Origin: Acidovorax sp. CF316
GTDB lineage: Bacteria > Pseudomonadota > Gammaproteobacteria > Burkholderiales > Burkholderiaceae_C
Direction: 5' to 3'
Length of the DNA: 62,253 bases
Assembly: GCF_000276605.1 (NCBI RefSeq)
Contig: NZ_AKJX01000198.1
Location: 1-62,253 of the forward strand
The notes under the pieces are model-generated. The model did no database searches. It saw only the letters and a program-made list of their open reading frames with translations, and was not told where the DNA came from. The position numbers were made by a program, and so were the translations under genes. Positions 42,664 to 50,586 of the stretch are shown here, piece after piece; within the stretch, counting starts at the first letter, position 1; every line of letters begins with the position of its first letter.

Positions 42664-43442
42664 GCTTCGACCTCCACCTTCAAGGCAAGCGTGCCGTGGT
42701 CACGGGCGGCACCAAGGGTTTGGGCGCGGCCCTCGTCCAGAGCCTGCAGGATGCGGGTGTGCAGGTGATGACCACTGCGCGCTCTGCGCCTGACAAGCCG
42801 CTGGAGGGTGTGGCGTATGTCCAGACCGACTTGACCACCGCAGAAGGCGTGGCACAGCTTGCGCGCGCAATCACCGAACGCTGGGGCGGCGTGGACATCG
42901 TGATCAATTCCCTCGGCGGCTCCAACGCGCCAGCGGGTGGTTTCGCAGCCCTCGATGACGCAATGTGGTTCAGTGAGCTCAACCTGAACCTCATGTCTGC
43001 GGTTCGTCTTGACCGGGCACTGCTGCCCGCCATGCTCGCACAGGGCGCAGGCGTCATCCTGCACGTGACCTCGATCCAGCACGTGCTTCCGCTGCCGGAA
43101 TCGACCACCGCCTACGCTGCGGCCAAGGGGGCGCTTTCGACCTACAGCAAATCCTTGTCGAAGGAGGTCACGCCCAAGGGGGTTCGGGTTCTGCGCGTCT
43201 CGCCAGGCTGGATCGAGACCGAGGCCTCGGTGGTGTTCGCCGAGCGAATGGCAGCCCAGGCGGGCACCGACTACGAGGGCGGCAAGAAGATGGTGATGGA
43301 CTGGCTCGGCGGAATCCCCGTCGGCCGGCCCGCCAGGCCGCAGGAGGTTGCGGACCTGATCACCTTCCTGGTGTCGCCGCGCGCTGCGTCAGTGGCGGGT
43401 TCAGAGCATGTGATCGATGGCGGGACGGTTCCTACTGTGTAG
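42660..43442 (+). CDS. Short-chain dehydrogenase/reductase (260 aa)
   Basis: Cofactor loop [12 protein letters not shown] (14-25), INSLGGS in place of the usual NNAG, and catalytic YAAAK with a preceding Ser. It overlaps the NTF2-like gene and is probably controlled by the divergent LysR gene. The trio LysR / NTF2 / SDR recurs around bacterial detoxification or secondary-metabolite genes; substrate unknown. Confidence 0.9.
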   Translation: MSFDLHLQGKRAVVTGGTKGLGAALVQSLQDAGVQVMTTARSAPDKPLEGVAYVQTDLTTAEGVAQLARAITERWGGVDIVINSLGGSNAPAGGFAALDDAMWFSELNLNLMSAVRLDRALLPAMLAQGAGVILHVTSIQHVLPLPESTTAYAAAKGALSTYSKSLSKEVTPKGVRVLRVSPGWIETEASVVFAERMAAQAGTDYEGGKKMVMDWLGGIPVGRPARPQEVADLITFLVSPRAASVAGSEHVIDGGTVPTV

Positions 43443-43522
43443 TTTAGAACCATCGACTTGGTCGGCCAGTAGGTCTTTCGAACGGCGGCCCCAGTCGAGA
43501 CTGATTGGGGCTTTCCTGCCTG

Positions 43523-44007
43523 GCCGGCCTGTGGAACACCTGGACAGACAACGCAACCTGCGACGTGCACGAGGGCTACACCATGTTGACCATCAACGCG
43601 GACCGCATCCACTCATGAACCGCATGCACAAGCCCAACCCCAAGCTGGGCACGCCTAAGCAGAACAAGCGCAGCGTGATCTCCATCGAGGCCGGCGACGT
43701 GGACGCCTGGCTGGCCGGCACGATGGAGCAGGCACAGGCCCTGCTGCGCCTGACGCCCGTGGAAGTATTCGCGGCCGGACCCGCCGAGCTACTGCCCGAT
43801 GATCTGCGCCAGCGCGCAATCGCGGCGGAGGAAGCGATGTTGGCGCACAAAGGCGTGACGGTTGAGCAGTGCGCCACCATCGGCACCAGGCCGACGAAGC
43901 CAGTCCGCCCCGGCACCATCCCCAGCTTCTTCGGCGGCATGGGAGGGGCTGCGCTGCGTGGCTGGAGGCATGCACCGTCGTGCAGGACCTGTACGGCCCG
44001 GACTTGA
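43523..44007 (+). pseudogene. Broken SRAP (YedK/HMCES-like) gene remnant
   Basis: SRAP proteins crosslink to abasic DNA through an N-terminal cysteine. The remnant keeps family pieces in two frames: GLWNTWTD, then HEGYTMLTINADR ending in a premature TGA at 43616, and in the next frame HPLMNRMHKPNPKLG, KRSVISIEAGDVDAWLAG and ALLRLTPVEVFAAGP. The two join if one base is restored near 43603-43606. The N-terminal domain with the catalytic cysteine is missing upstream, where the SDR gene ends. The last 75 codons (to 44007) no longer resemble the family. The start of an accessory patch. Confidence 0.75.
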
Positions 44008-44097
44008 GGCTGCGCATCGTGGACAAGCAGGCGCCGCTGCCGCACTGACCTGCATCGTAGCGTGAGCCGCGCGTCAGGCTATGGCGCCAAAGTCACG

Positions 44098-44652
44098 TCA
44101 GGAAGCAGGTCCAGACGCTTGTTGATCCCTGAAAACGTTGAAGCTCAACTGTCTTTCGTCAGCTTGAGCCGCTGGTTCAGGCAGTGTTTCAGGCATAAGA
44201 TAAGGTTTGCACATCTTCAGGATGGAACCGTCCGCTCGATTGACATTGCCTGCTAGCACCAGGAGATCGTCTTGATCGAACGAGTGAAATTCATCGATGT
44301 TGTTGGCGACAGCTGAAGCTAGATGAATTCCGTCATTTGGTTTTTTCAAAGGCGCATGATTTCTGCAAAGTCTTCTCGACATCACAGCAATTTCGTGATC
44401 GACTTGAACCTCAACTACAAAATCGCTCGCAATGTAGTCCTCGAAAAGCTGGTCATGTTCGATTGCCAAGCTCTTGGGGCCATCGCATTTAAATTTGTAG
44501 ACCTCTGCGAGCGTAAGGCTAGACGTCCAAATAACAACTTCGCCACGCATGGCGGCATTCAGCACGGATTGGCAAAGCTCGTGATCCTGTTCCTGATTTA
44601 TCAGGCGCAACCATACACATGAGTCCCAATAGACTTTTTTGACTTTAGCCAA
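44098..44652 (-). CDS. PIN-domain protein, probable toxin (184 aa)
   Basis: PIN domains are metal-dependent RNases, often toxins of type II systems. Acidic residues in place: Asp10 (VYWDSCVWL), a Glu near 50 (LAEVYKF), Asp near 107 (KPNDGIHLA) and Asp near 127 (SFDQDDL). The start is TTG, and it overlaps the partner gene by eight bases, so translation depends on that gene. AT-richer than its surroundings. The C-terminus is extended by about 40 residues beyond a standard PIN domain. Confidence 0.8.
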   Translation of the reverse strand: MAKVKKVYWDSCVWLRLINQEQDHELCQSVLNAAMRGEVVIWTSSLTLAEVYKFKCDGPKSLAIEHDQLFEDYIASDFVVEVQVDHEIAVMSRRLCRNHAPLKKPNDGIHLASAVANNIDEFHSFDQDDLLVLAGNVNRADGSILKMCKPYLMPETLPEPAAQADERQLSFNVFRDQQASGPAS

Positions 44653-45463
44653 TTTCGCCCGCCCTGAATTTTTCTAGATATTCTGCAGCACTCAATCCGC
44701 CCGTAAATTCGGGGTCGTGGAGAGATGGAAGTTCTTTTCTGGCCACCTTCATCGGCACAACATCCGAGGCCTCTACTCTGGCGATGGCGCCCGATGGCCG
44801 ATAGTAAATATCACCTTTGACAGTGACTCTGCGCTTCATCCAGACGTCTTGTATGGAGGCATGGGTTTCGAAAGTCCTAGCAAGTGAATCTGTTATCACA
44901 CAGATAAATTCTCGCTGAGTCTTTCTTTCCCGTATTCGTATGGCTGGCCTCCCGTAATGCGTGGTCACCTCTCCAAGCATGCCTTCAATCGACCCGCGCT
45001 GTTTCTTGGTACTACCGAACATGATTTCGTCGCGAAGAAGCAAGCTAGCTGACTCGGCAATACCCAAAAAAGGTATTGCATCCTCGCTGGTCAGCGATAT
45101 GGAGACATCATCTTTAATACGAAAATCTGTCCTAGCAACCCCGAGAGAAGATCGGCGGAGAAATGCAGATGCAGCTTCTGTTAGCTCAGGCCTTTTCCAG
45201 GCCTCTGGGAACCTACCTGCTTGCAGTTCGGCGAGGCTATGACTGAATTCCTTTAACTGCATAGTTGCAGCATGCGAGTCATCTGCTTCTGCAACTATCG
45301 TAAGCGGGCTGTTTGTGGTGGCGCTGACCAGTCGCCAAACCACCTCACCACCTCCAGCCATCAGAGTGAACGCATCTAGCACTTGATGCATGGCATCTTG
45401 GACCGTGAGTTCCCCCCTGCCACCAGACGGTGGAATGATGGTAAGAGTTATGCGTTCGGCCAT
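44645..45463 (-). CDS. Partner of the PIN protein, possible large antitoxin (272 aa)
   Basis: I do not recognise the family. The first 80 residues are alpha/beta (MAERITLTIIPPSGGRGELT; VDAMHQVLDAF region), the middle is beta-rich (RIKDDVSISLTSED, PAIRIRERKTQREFICVITD), and the last 30 residues, with EFTGGLSAAEYLEKFRAGEIG-like ending, resemble the flexible tail by which antitoxins wrap their toxin. Ordinary PIN antitoxins have 70-90 residues, so 272 is unusual. The ribosome site is weak. AT-rich relative to neighbours, as for horizontally gained DNA. Confidence 0.6.
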   Translation of the reverse strand: MAERITLTIIPPSGGRGELTVQDAMHQVLDAFTLMAGGGEVVWRLVSATTNSPLTIVAEADDSHAATMQLKEFSHSLAELQAGRFPEAWKRPELTEAASAFLRRSSLGVARTDFRIKDDVSISLTSEDAIPFLGIAESASLLLRDEIMFGSTKKQRGSIEGMLGEVTTHYGRPAIRIRERKTQREFICVITDSLARTFETHASIQDVWMKRRVTVKGDIYYRPSGAIARVEASDVVPMKVARKELPSLHDPEFTGGLSAAEYLEKFRAGEIG

Positions 45464-45553
45464 TTCAGAAGTCTATTCGTCACCGGCAGCCTAGTCACCA
45501 ACAATTTCATCCCCCTCCTTGTTCTAGCCATTGTTGAGTGGCGGTCACGCCTC

Positions 45554-45994
45554 TCAGAAGGCTTTCGGCAGTGTCAAGATCGGCGTGGACGTCAGCGCCG
45601 CGCAGTTAATCCCGCTTTGCCGGCCGACGGCGGATTGGATGGAACCGGCAATGCGAACGATGGCTGCGCCCGGTACGAAATCGATGTCATAGGTGACATC
45701 GCAGGCGCCGTAGAGATTGGTGCCGAGAAGGATGGCATTGTTGCCTGAGATGCCTCCGGTGGCCACCTCCCACGTCGCGACTGAATTCACCCGTACGACG
45801 CCGAGCGCGGTTGTGAACTGAAGGTTGTTGGCCGGCACCGCTGAAAGGCCCACTGCAATCATCGAGTTTCCGTTGGTATGGACGGAAAAATAGGAGCTGC
45901 TGCTTGGGTTGAAGTAAATGCCGTCATATGGCCCTGCTGCTTGTGCTGCGCCCGCTACGAGCATGGCCGCGAGGGCCGCTATTTTCTTGAGCAT
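45554..45994 (-). CDS. Secreted hypothetical protein (146 aa)
   Basis: A signal peptide (MLKKIAALAAMLVAGAAQAA) is followed by a beta-rich region with NPSSSSYFSVHTNGNSMIAV and two cysteines. It is similar in style to the secreted protein at 7696-8343, without obvious identity. A very strong ribosome site (GGAGGAGAA) precedes the ATG. It lies between the PIN pair and the tRNA. Function unknown. Confidence 0.65.
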   Translation of the reverse strand: MLKKIAALAAMLVAGAAQAAGPYDGIYFNPSSSSYFSVHTNGNSMIAVGLSAVPANNLQFTTALGVVRVNSVATWEVATGGISGNNAILLGTNLYGACDVTYDIDFVPGAAIVRIAGSIQSAVGRQSGINCAALTSTPILTLPKAF

Positions 45995-46239
45995 CGAGTT
46001 CTCCTCCTGCGCAGTCGGGGCGCTGCGCGTCGCCTGATTTCGGCTCGGCCTCAATTGCAGTGCCGAGTGCACCACTTGCGACGGCACGAAGCGGGGGTTT
46101 CCGCCGGAGATGGTACACCGCACTGTTTCAATTTGTATCCACCTCTACGGGTGATAGACAAAGCCACAGCGCGGCGGCCAGTTGCACATCATGTCCCTCG
46201 GGCCGGTCGATCCCAGCCAGGGCGGACACAGAAGCACCC

Positions 46240-46374
46240 ATGGGCGAGCCGATGCAGGCAGACGCAGCTCAATCGGCATGGTGGGCCGGTCAGGGGCAAA
46301 AGAACGCAAAGATGCTGCTCCAGGCGTACGGCGGAGTGGGCTGGCAGGAGTTGCATCACAGCGAGCGCGCCTAA
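46240..46374 (+). CDS. Possible small gene or gene remnant (44 aa)
   Basis: The frame begins MGEPMQADAAQSAWWAGQGQ and ends GWQELHHSERA, with a natural-looking residue mix including several Trp. No ribosome site is evident, and it sits in a 500-base interval (45995-46497) otherwise without genes next to tRNA-Val. It may be the tail of a decayed gene; I cannot name a family. Confidence 0.25.
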   Translation: MGEPMQADAAQSAWWAGQGQKNAKMLLQAYGGVGWQELHHSERA

Positions 46375-46393
46375 CGGGAACCGGTGGGGAAAC

Positions 46394-46416
46394 AAAAAAG
46401 CCACCCGAAGGTGGCT
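46394..46416 (-). terminator. Intrinsic terminator downstream of tRNA-Val
   Basis: Minus-strand AGCCACC-TTCG-GGTGGCT followed by six T. It ends about 82 bases beyond the tRNA 3' end. A second perfect eight-base stem (TTCTGAAG/CTTCAGAA, 46468-46490) lies between the two. Confidence 0.8.
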
Positions 46417-46497
46417 GTTTGCTTTTCCAAGACTGCTTGCTGCAGTCTTCTTCAAGATCCCGTTGATTTCTGAAGCTGGTTTCTTCAGAAGGAATCT

Positions 46498-46574
46498 TGG
46501 TAGGCGCGATTGGACTCGAACCAACGACCCCCACCATGTCAAGGTGGTGCTCTAACCAGCTGAGCTACGCGCCT
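46498..46574 (-). tRNA. tRNA-Val (anticodon GAC)
   Basis: A 77-base cloverleaf on the minus strand with the acceptor stem AGGCGCG/CGCGCCT. The D-arm AGCTCAGCTGGTTAGAGC is intact, the anticodon loop CTTGACATG gives anticodon GAC (valine), and the T-arm contains GGTTCGAGTCC. The terminal CCA is encoded. A classic integration site; however, no integrase gene or repeated tRNA fragment is visible nearby. Confidence 0.97.
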
Positions 46575-46714
46575 GTGTTGTTCTGTTCAAGACCACGATT
46601 ATAGCCACAAAAAAAGGCCGTCCGGCAAAGTTGCAGCAAAAGATTCAAAAGACTGCTGCCGGCCGCTGCGGCGCCCTGCGCTGCAAGGGGCCGGCAGCGG
46701 CCTCTTTATGGGCC

Positions 46715-47389
46715 TCAAGCCTCGATGCTGCAGTTCACGCGTTGGAGGGCTGCGTCGATCCACGCATTGTCCTGCGTGCCGTCCGCGATCTCGGCCACCA
46801 TCACGGCTTCGATCTTCTGCTTTTGGTGGGCGGCGGCCAGCAGTTGTTCGGCCTGGTCGTAGGGCACGCACAGCAAACCGTCGTCGTCGCCGATGACCAG
46901 GTCGCCGGGCTCGATGACCATGCCGTCGATGGCGATGGGCACGTTGATCTCGCCGGGGCCGTCCTTGTAGGGGCCGCGGTGGGTGACGCCGGCGGCGAAC
47001 ACGGGGAAGCTGTCCTTGCGCAGCACGGCGCTGTCGCGGATGGCGCCGTTGATGACGATGCCGGCAAAGCCCTTGAGCTTGGCCTCGCCCACCATGATCT
47101 CGCCGATGAGCGCATTGGTGAGGTCGCCGCCCGCGTCCACCACGATCACGTCGCCGGGCTGGGCCAGCTTCAAGGCCTTGTGGATGAGCAGGTTGTCGCC
47201 CGGGCGGGTCCTGATGGTGAGGGCCGGGCCGGCCATGGCGGTGCCGTCGTGCATGGGGCGCAGGCGCGGGCCGCCGGCCGTCATGCGCGACATGCAGTCG
47301 CTGACGTTGGCCACTGGCACGTCGAGGAATTGACGGGCCAGTTCCAGGCTCACGGCGCGTTGGCGTTTCAAGATTTGGCAACCGATCAT
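46715..47389 (-). CDS. RraA-like aldolase-family protein (224 aa)
   Basis: The RraA / HMG-CHA aldolase fold. Diagnostic segments are VVDAGGDLTNALIGEIM, GIVINGAIRDSAVLR and FPVFAAGVTHRGPYKDGPGE. Members are either 4-carboxy-4-hydroxy-2-oxoadipate / oxaloacetate aldolases of aromatic ring-cleavage routes or the regulator RraA; the RD (IRDS) pair and the gene context favour the aldolase. It follows the TctC-type gene by 37 bases in a GntR-linked catabolic cluster. Confidence 0.88.
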   Translation of the reverse strand: MIGCQILKRQRAVSLELARQFLDVPVANVSDCMSRMTAGGPRLRPMHDGTAMAGPALTIRTRPGDNLLIHKALKLAQPGDVIVVDAGGDLTNALIGEIMVGEAKLKGFAGIVINGAIRDSAVLRKDSFPVFAAGVTHRGPYKDGPGEINVPIAIDGMVIEPGDLVIGDDDGLLCVPYDQAEQLLAAAHQKQKIEAVMVAEIADGTQDNAWIDAALQRVNCSIEA

Positions 47390-47426
47390 GGTGTGTCTCT
47401 CGCTTGGATGATGGATAGGGAAGTGA

Positions 47427-48419
47427 TCAGTCGAGCGTGGTGCCCGAGCTCTTGACGATGGGGGCCAGGCGGGCGCGGTCGCTGGCGTACAGCCTGGCCA
47501 TGTCTTCGGGCGTGCCGGTGATGAGCTCGGCGCCGGAGTCGGCGATCTTCCTGGCCGTGTCGGGGGCGTTCACCACCTTGTTGATGGCTTCGTTGAGCTG
47601 TTTGACGATGGCGTCGGGCGTGCCGGCCGGGGCCATCACGCCCCACACGCTGGCCAGCTCCACGCCCTTGATGCCAGACTCGGTGTAGGTGGGCACGTCG
47701 GGCAGCAGCTTGGAGCGGCGCGCCGTGGTCACACCGATGGCGCGCACCTTGCCCGACTGGATGTGCGACAGCAGCGTGGGGATGGAGCCCATGTACATGT
47801 CGATGCGCCCGCCCAGCAGGTCGGGCATGGCCTGCGCCATGCCGCGAAACGGCACGTGCGTGAACTTCACGCTGGAGCTTTTCTGCCAGGCCTCGCTGAT
47901 GATGTGCGAGATGGTGCCGGTGCCCGGCGTGGCAAAGCTCAGGCGCCCGGGTTCCTTCTTGGCGGCCTGGATGATGTCGTCCAGCGTCTTGTAAGGCGAG
48001 TCGGCGTTCACCACCAGCACGGCCGGGCCGGCGGCGACCAGCGCCACGGCGCGCAGGTCCTTGTCGGGGCTGTAGGTGAGCTTGGAGTACAGCAGCGGGT
48101 TGAGCACCACGTTGTCGGTCTGCGCCATCACCAGCGTCAGGCCGTCGGCGGGGGCCTTGGCCGTCTGGTCCAGTGCCAGGTTGCCGCCGGCACCGGGCTT
48201 GTTCTCCACCACGATGGCCCAGCCGTAGGCGTCGGTGAGCTTGGTGCTGACCAGCCGGGTCAGGTTGTCGGTGCCCCCACCCGCCGGGAACGGCACGATG
48301 AACTTGATGGGCCGCTGCGGGTAGTTGCCCTGGGCATGTGCCGGGGCGATGGCAGAGGCCGCCGCCAGGGCCAGCAGGCCGCCAAGGGCCAGGGTGCGTC
48401 GGGTCAAGGTCGTCGTCAT
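47427..48419 (-). CDS. TctC/Bug-type substrate-binding protein (330 aa)
   Basis: Signal peptide MTTTLTRRTLALGGLLALAA with AxA cleavage near PAHAQG. Conserved blocks are YPQRPIKFIVPFPAGGGTDN, VVENKPGAGGNLALDQTAKA and VKFTHVPFRGMAQAMPDLLG. It captures a carboxylate in the periplasm. Between the dehydrogenase and aldolase genes in one probable operon. It is a paralogue of the protein at 26279-27265, showing similar layout but clear divergence. Confidence 0.92.
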   Translation of the reverse strand: MTTTLTRRTLALGGLLALAAASAIAPAHAQGNYPQRPIKFIVPFPAGGGTDNLTRLVSTKLTDAYGWAIVVENKPGAGGNLALDQTAKAPADGLTLVMAQTDNVVLNPLLYSKLTYSPDKDLRAVALVAAGPAVLVVNADSPYKTLDDIIQAAKKEPGRLSFATPGTGTISHIISEAWQKSSSVKFTHVPFRGMAQAMPDLLGGRIDMYMGSIPTLLSHIQSGKVRAIGVTTARRSKLLPDVPTYTESGIKGVELASVWGVMAPAGTPDAIVKQLNEAINKVVNAPDTARKIADSGAELITGTPEDMARLYASDRARLAPIVKSSGTTLD

Positions 48420-48465
48420 TGCAGGTGTCTCCAGTAGGTTGGTATTCGGGTAGCGCAGTGGTCGG

Positions 48466-49344
48466 TCAAGGGCTGCTGGCAAGCACATGGCTGCCCAGCC
48501 AGGCGATGGCTTCGTCGGTGGAGGTGCCGGTGAAAGGCTGCGCCGCATGCGCCTGGGCCGTGGCGGCGAACAGCGCTTCGACGGAGGGCAGGACCACGGG
48601 TGCCAGGCCATTGCGCGCCATCTGCTGCCGGGCCTCGGCCACCTCGCTTTTGCGGCGCGCGGAGTGCGGGATGTGCGTGCGCACCATGGATTCCATCAGC
48701 GTGCGCAGAGGTGTTTCGTCCACATCCTTCAGCACGGCATACAGCTGCTCGCGCAAGCCCATCTGCTGGGCGGTGACCAGGCATTCCACGGCCAGCGCCT
48801 CGGTGCCCTTGGTATAGATGCTGCGCAGGAGCTTGAGCGAGGCGGCATCGCCCGGCCGATCGCCCACCACGCGGACGGAGCCGCCGAACGGCAAAAACAA
48901 TTCCTGTACAAAACCGGCCTGGCCACCGGCCACGAGCAGCGGCGTCTTCTTGCCGCCCAGGTTGACGGCACCGGTGATGGCCACGTCCACGAAGTGCACC
49001 GCCCGGCCCTGTGCGCCGCGCTCGGCCAGCTCGGCGCATTCGCGCATCTCGCCGGGGTCGGCCGTGGTCATGTCCACGTACAGCGCGCCATCCTGCAGAT
49101 GGGGCAGGCAGGCCTCGAACAGGCTGCGCGCCACGGTGCCGAACACGGCGCTCACCACTAGGTCGGCCCCGGCCATCCAGGCACCGGGCGCGGTATGCAC
49201 CTGCGCGCCAGCGGCCTGCACGGCGCCGGCCACCGCAGCGCTTGGCTGCAGGTCGCACAGGCCCACCAGGGTGTGCCCCTGCTCCAGGAAGGCCTGCATG
49301 TAGCAGGCCCCGACCATTCCACCACCAAGTATTGCTATCTTCAT
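48466..49344 (-). CDS. NAD(P)-dependent beta-hydroxyacid-dehydrogenase-like enzyme (292 aa)
   Basis: Rossmann start MKIAILGGGMVGACYMQAFL, then substrate loop YVDMTTADPGEMRECAELAE and the catalytic lysine region LKLLRSIYTKGTEALAVECL, as in 6-phosphogluconate/3-hydroxyisobutyrate dehydrogenase relatives (the family with a C-terminal DUF1932-like domain). The leader is strikingly AT-rich and has no ribosome site, so translation may start leaderless or inefficiently. First gene of the GntR-linked cluster. Confidence 0.87.
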   Translation of the reverse strand: MKIAILGGGMVGACYMQAFLEQGHTLVGLCDLQPSAAVAGAVQAAGAQVHTAPGAWMAGADLVVSAVFGTVARSLFEACLPHLQDGALYVDMTTADPGEMRECAELAERGAQGRAVHFVDVAITGAVNLGGKKTPLLVAGGQAGFVQELFLPFGGSVRVVGDRPGDAASLKLLRSIYTKGTEALAVECLVTAQQMGLREQLYAVLKDVDETPLRTLMESMVRTHIPHSARRKSEVAEARQQMARNGLAPVVLPSVEALFAATAQAHAAQPFTGTSTDEAIAWLGSHVLASSP

Positions 49345-49423
49345 AAAAATACAAATTTAAAACATTGATGGCAGTTTATGGAGCATCGCATCCAAAAAAT
49401 CATAGGGATTTCCCGTATTCAGA

Positions 49424-49435
49424 TGCAAATTTGCA
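49424..49435. promoter_or_regulatory. TGCAAATTTGCA palindrome, possible GntR operator
   Basis: A perfect 12-base palindrome about midway in the AT-rich 190-base interval between the dehydrogenase and GntR genes. ATACAAATTT about 70 bases away resembles a half-site. A plausible operator for the adjacent GntR regulator. Confidence 0.45.
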
Positions 49436-49534
49436 CTTATTCTGTATTTTATTGAGTCCAGAGCCAAATCCTGCACCGCCTGCACGGCTCACCTAGAATC
49501 AGCACACCCATACCACCCACCTGGTGCAAAAACA

Positions 49535-50197
49535 GTGCAAAACGTGAAAGACAAGGCGTACGAGGTTCTGCGGCAGCGGCTCATCGGCGGGCACTACCGA
49601 CCCGGCGAGCAGCTCAAGGAAGAGCCCATCGCCCGCGACCTGGGGCTGAGCCGCACGCCGGTGCGCAATGCCCTGCACCGCCTGGTGGAAGACGGCCTGG
49701 CCACGGACGGGGCGGGCCAGGGCATCCGCGTATCGGAGTGGAGCGACTGGGATGTGGAAGAGACCTTCCAGCTGCGCATGCTGCTGGAGCCGTATGCCTC
49801 CTTCCTTGCGGCCACGCGCGGCGGAGAGGGGCTGGCCGACGAGCTGGAGGCCAGCAACCAGCGCATGGAGGCCGGCATTGCCGCCGGGCCCGATGGCATT
49901 GCCGAGGTGCAGTCGGCCAACCGGGATTTTCACCACGCGCTGATCGAGGCATCAGGCTCGCCGCGTCTCAAGACCATGCTGGCGACCATGATCGACATGC
50001 CTATCATCAAGCGCTCGTTCTACATCTACACGCCCGAGGAGCTGGTGCAAAGCCTGCACCACCACCGCGACCTGGTGATTGCCGTGCGCGCCCGGGAAGG
50101 CGAGCTGGCGCGCCAGGTGATGCAGCTGCACCTGCGCATGTCGCACCACCGGTTCATGGTGCACCGAGGCGAGTACAAGCGCGCGCCCTCCGCTTAG
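49535..50197 (+). CDS. GntR/FCD-family transcriptional regulator (220 aa)
   Basis: The N-terminal winged helix (YEVLRQRLIGGHYRPGEQLK; LGLSRTPVRNALHRLVEDGL) is followed by an all-helical FCD effector domain (about 75-205) with metal-binding-like residues in NRDFHHALIEASGSPRL and the H in LHHHRDLVIAV. FCD regulators respond to organic acids and usually control the divergent operon, here the dehydrogenase/TctC/aldolase genes. The GTG start has no strong ribosome site. Confidence 0.9.
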   Translation: MQNVKDKAYEVLRQRLIGGHYRPGEQLKEEPIARDLGLSRTPVRNALHRLVEDGLATDGAGQGIRVSEWSDWDVEETFQLRMLLEPYASFLAATRGGEGLADELEASNQRMEAGIAAGPDGIAEVQSANRDFHHALIEASGSPRLKTMLATMIDMPIIKRSFYIYTPEELVQSLHHHRDLVIAVRAREGELARQVMQLHLRMSHHRFMVHRGEYKRAPSA

Positions 50198-50577
50198 AGC
50201 TGCTCAAAAACTCTTCTGGCGTCGTTGCTGCATCTTGTCGTACTAGGGCGTGTCATCATTCATTTGGCCCCCGCGAAAGCCTGCGGCGTGGTGCAGTGCA
50301 AGGCGCCCTGAGTGCCGCGCAGCATGGCTACGCAATCGAAGGGCAACGCCGCAATGTGCCGCGCTGCAGGCTTTCCCTTCGGGCTGACCCCGCCATGCGG
50401 CGCCTGCTTTGTCGCACGGCTTGCCAATAGCTGGGCTATTGGCTGCGCCGCGCTTCGCGCATCCGTCCACATGGCGGGGCCAGCGCGGGGGCTAAATGAA
50501 CGATGACACGCCCTAACGTACTGCCTGCGACGCAGCGCCTAGCCAGAACCGCTGCGCTGAGTTTTGTGAGCAGCTCT
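50196..50577. repeat. Element with inverted ends, about 380 bases
   Basis: The outer arms AGAGCTGCTCAAAAACTC (50196-50213) and GAGTTTTGTGAGCAGCTCT (50559-50577) are inverted copies, and an inner pair of 32-base arms (50244-50275 and 50484-50515) matches at 30 of 32 positions. Both arms include GGGCGTGTCATC. The core contains only frames with no gene-like features. It begins two bases before the GntR stop and ends ten bases before the relA stop. It resembles a non-autonomous mobile element or transcription-ending repeat; copies elsewhere are expected but unseen here. Confidence 0.7.
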
Positions 50578-50586
50578 TGAAGGCTG

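Noticed and set aside
43523..46574. Integrated prophage or genomic island at tRNA-Val
   Set aside because: Composition and broken genes suggest accessory DNA, but no integrase, phage gene or tRNA-end repeat is visible.
50260..50506. Small frames on both strands inside the inverted repeat
   Set aside because: They change strand with equal quality and lack ribosome sites; typical by-products of the repeat.
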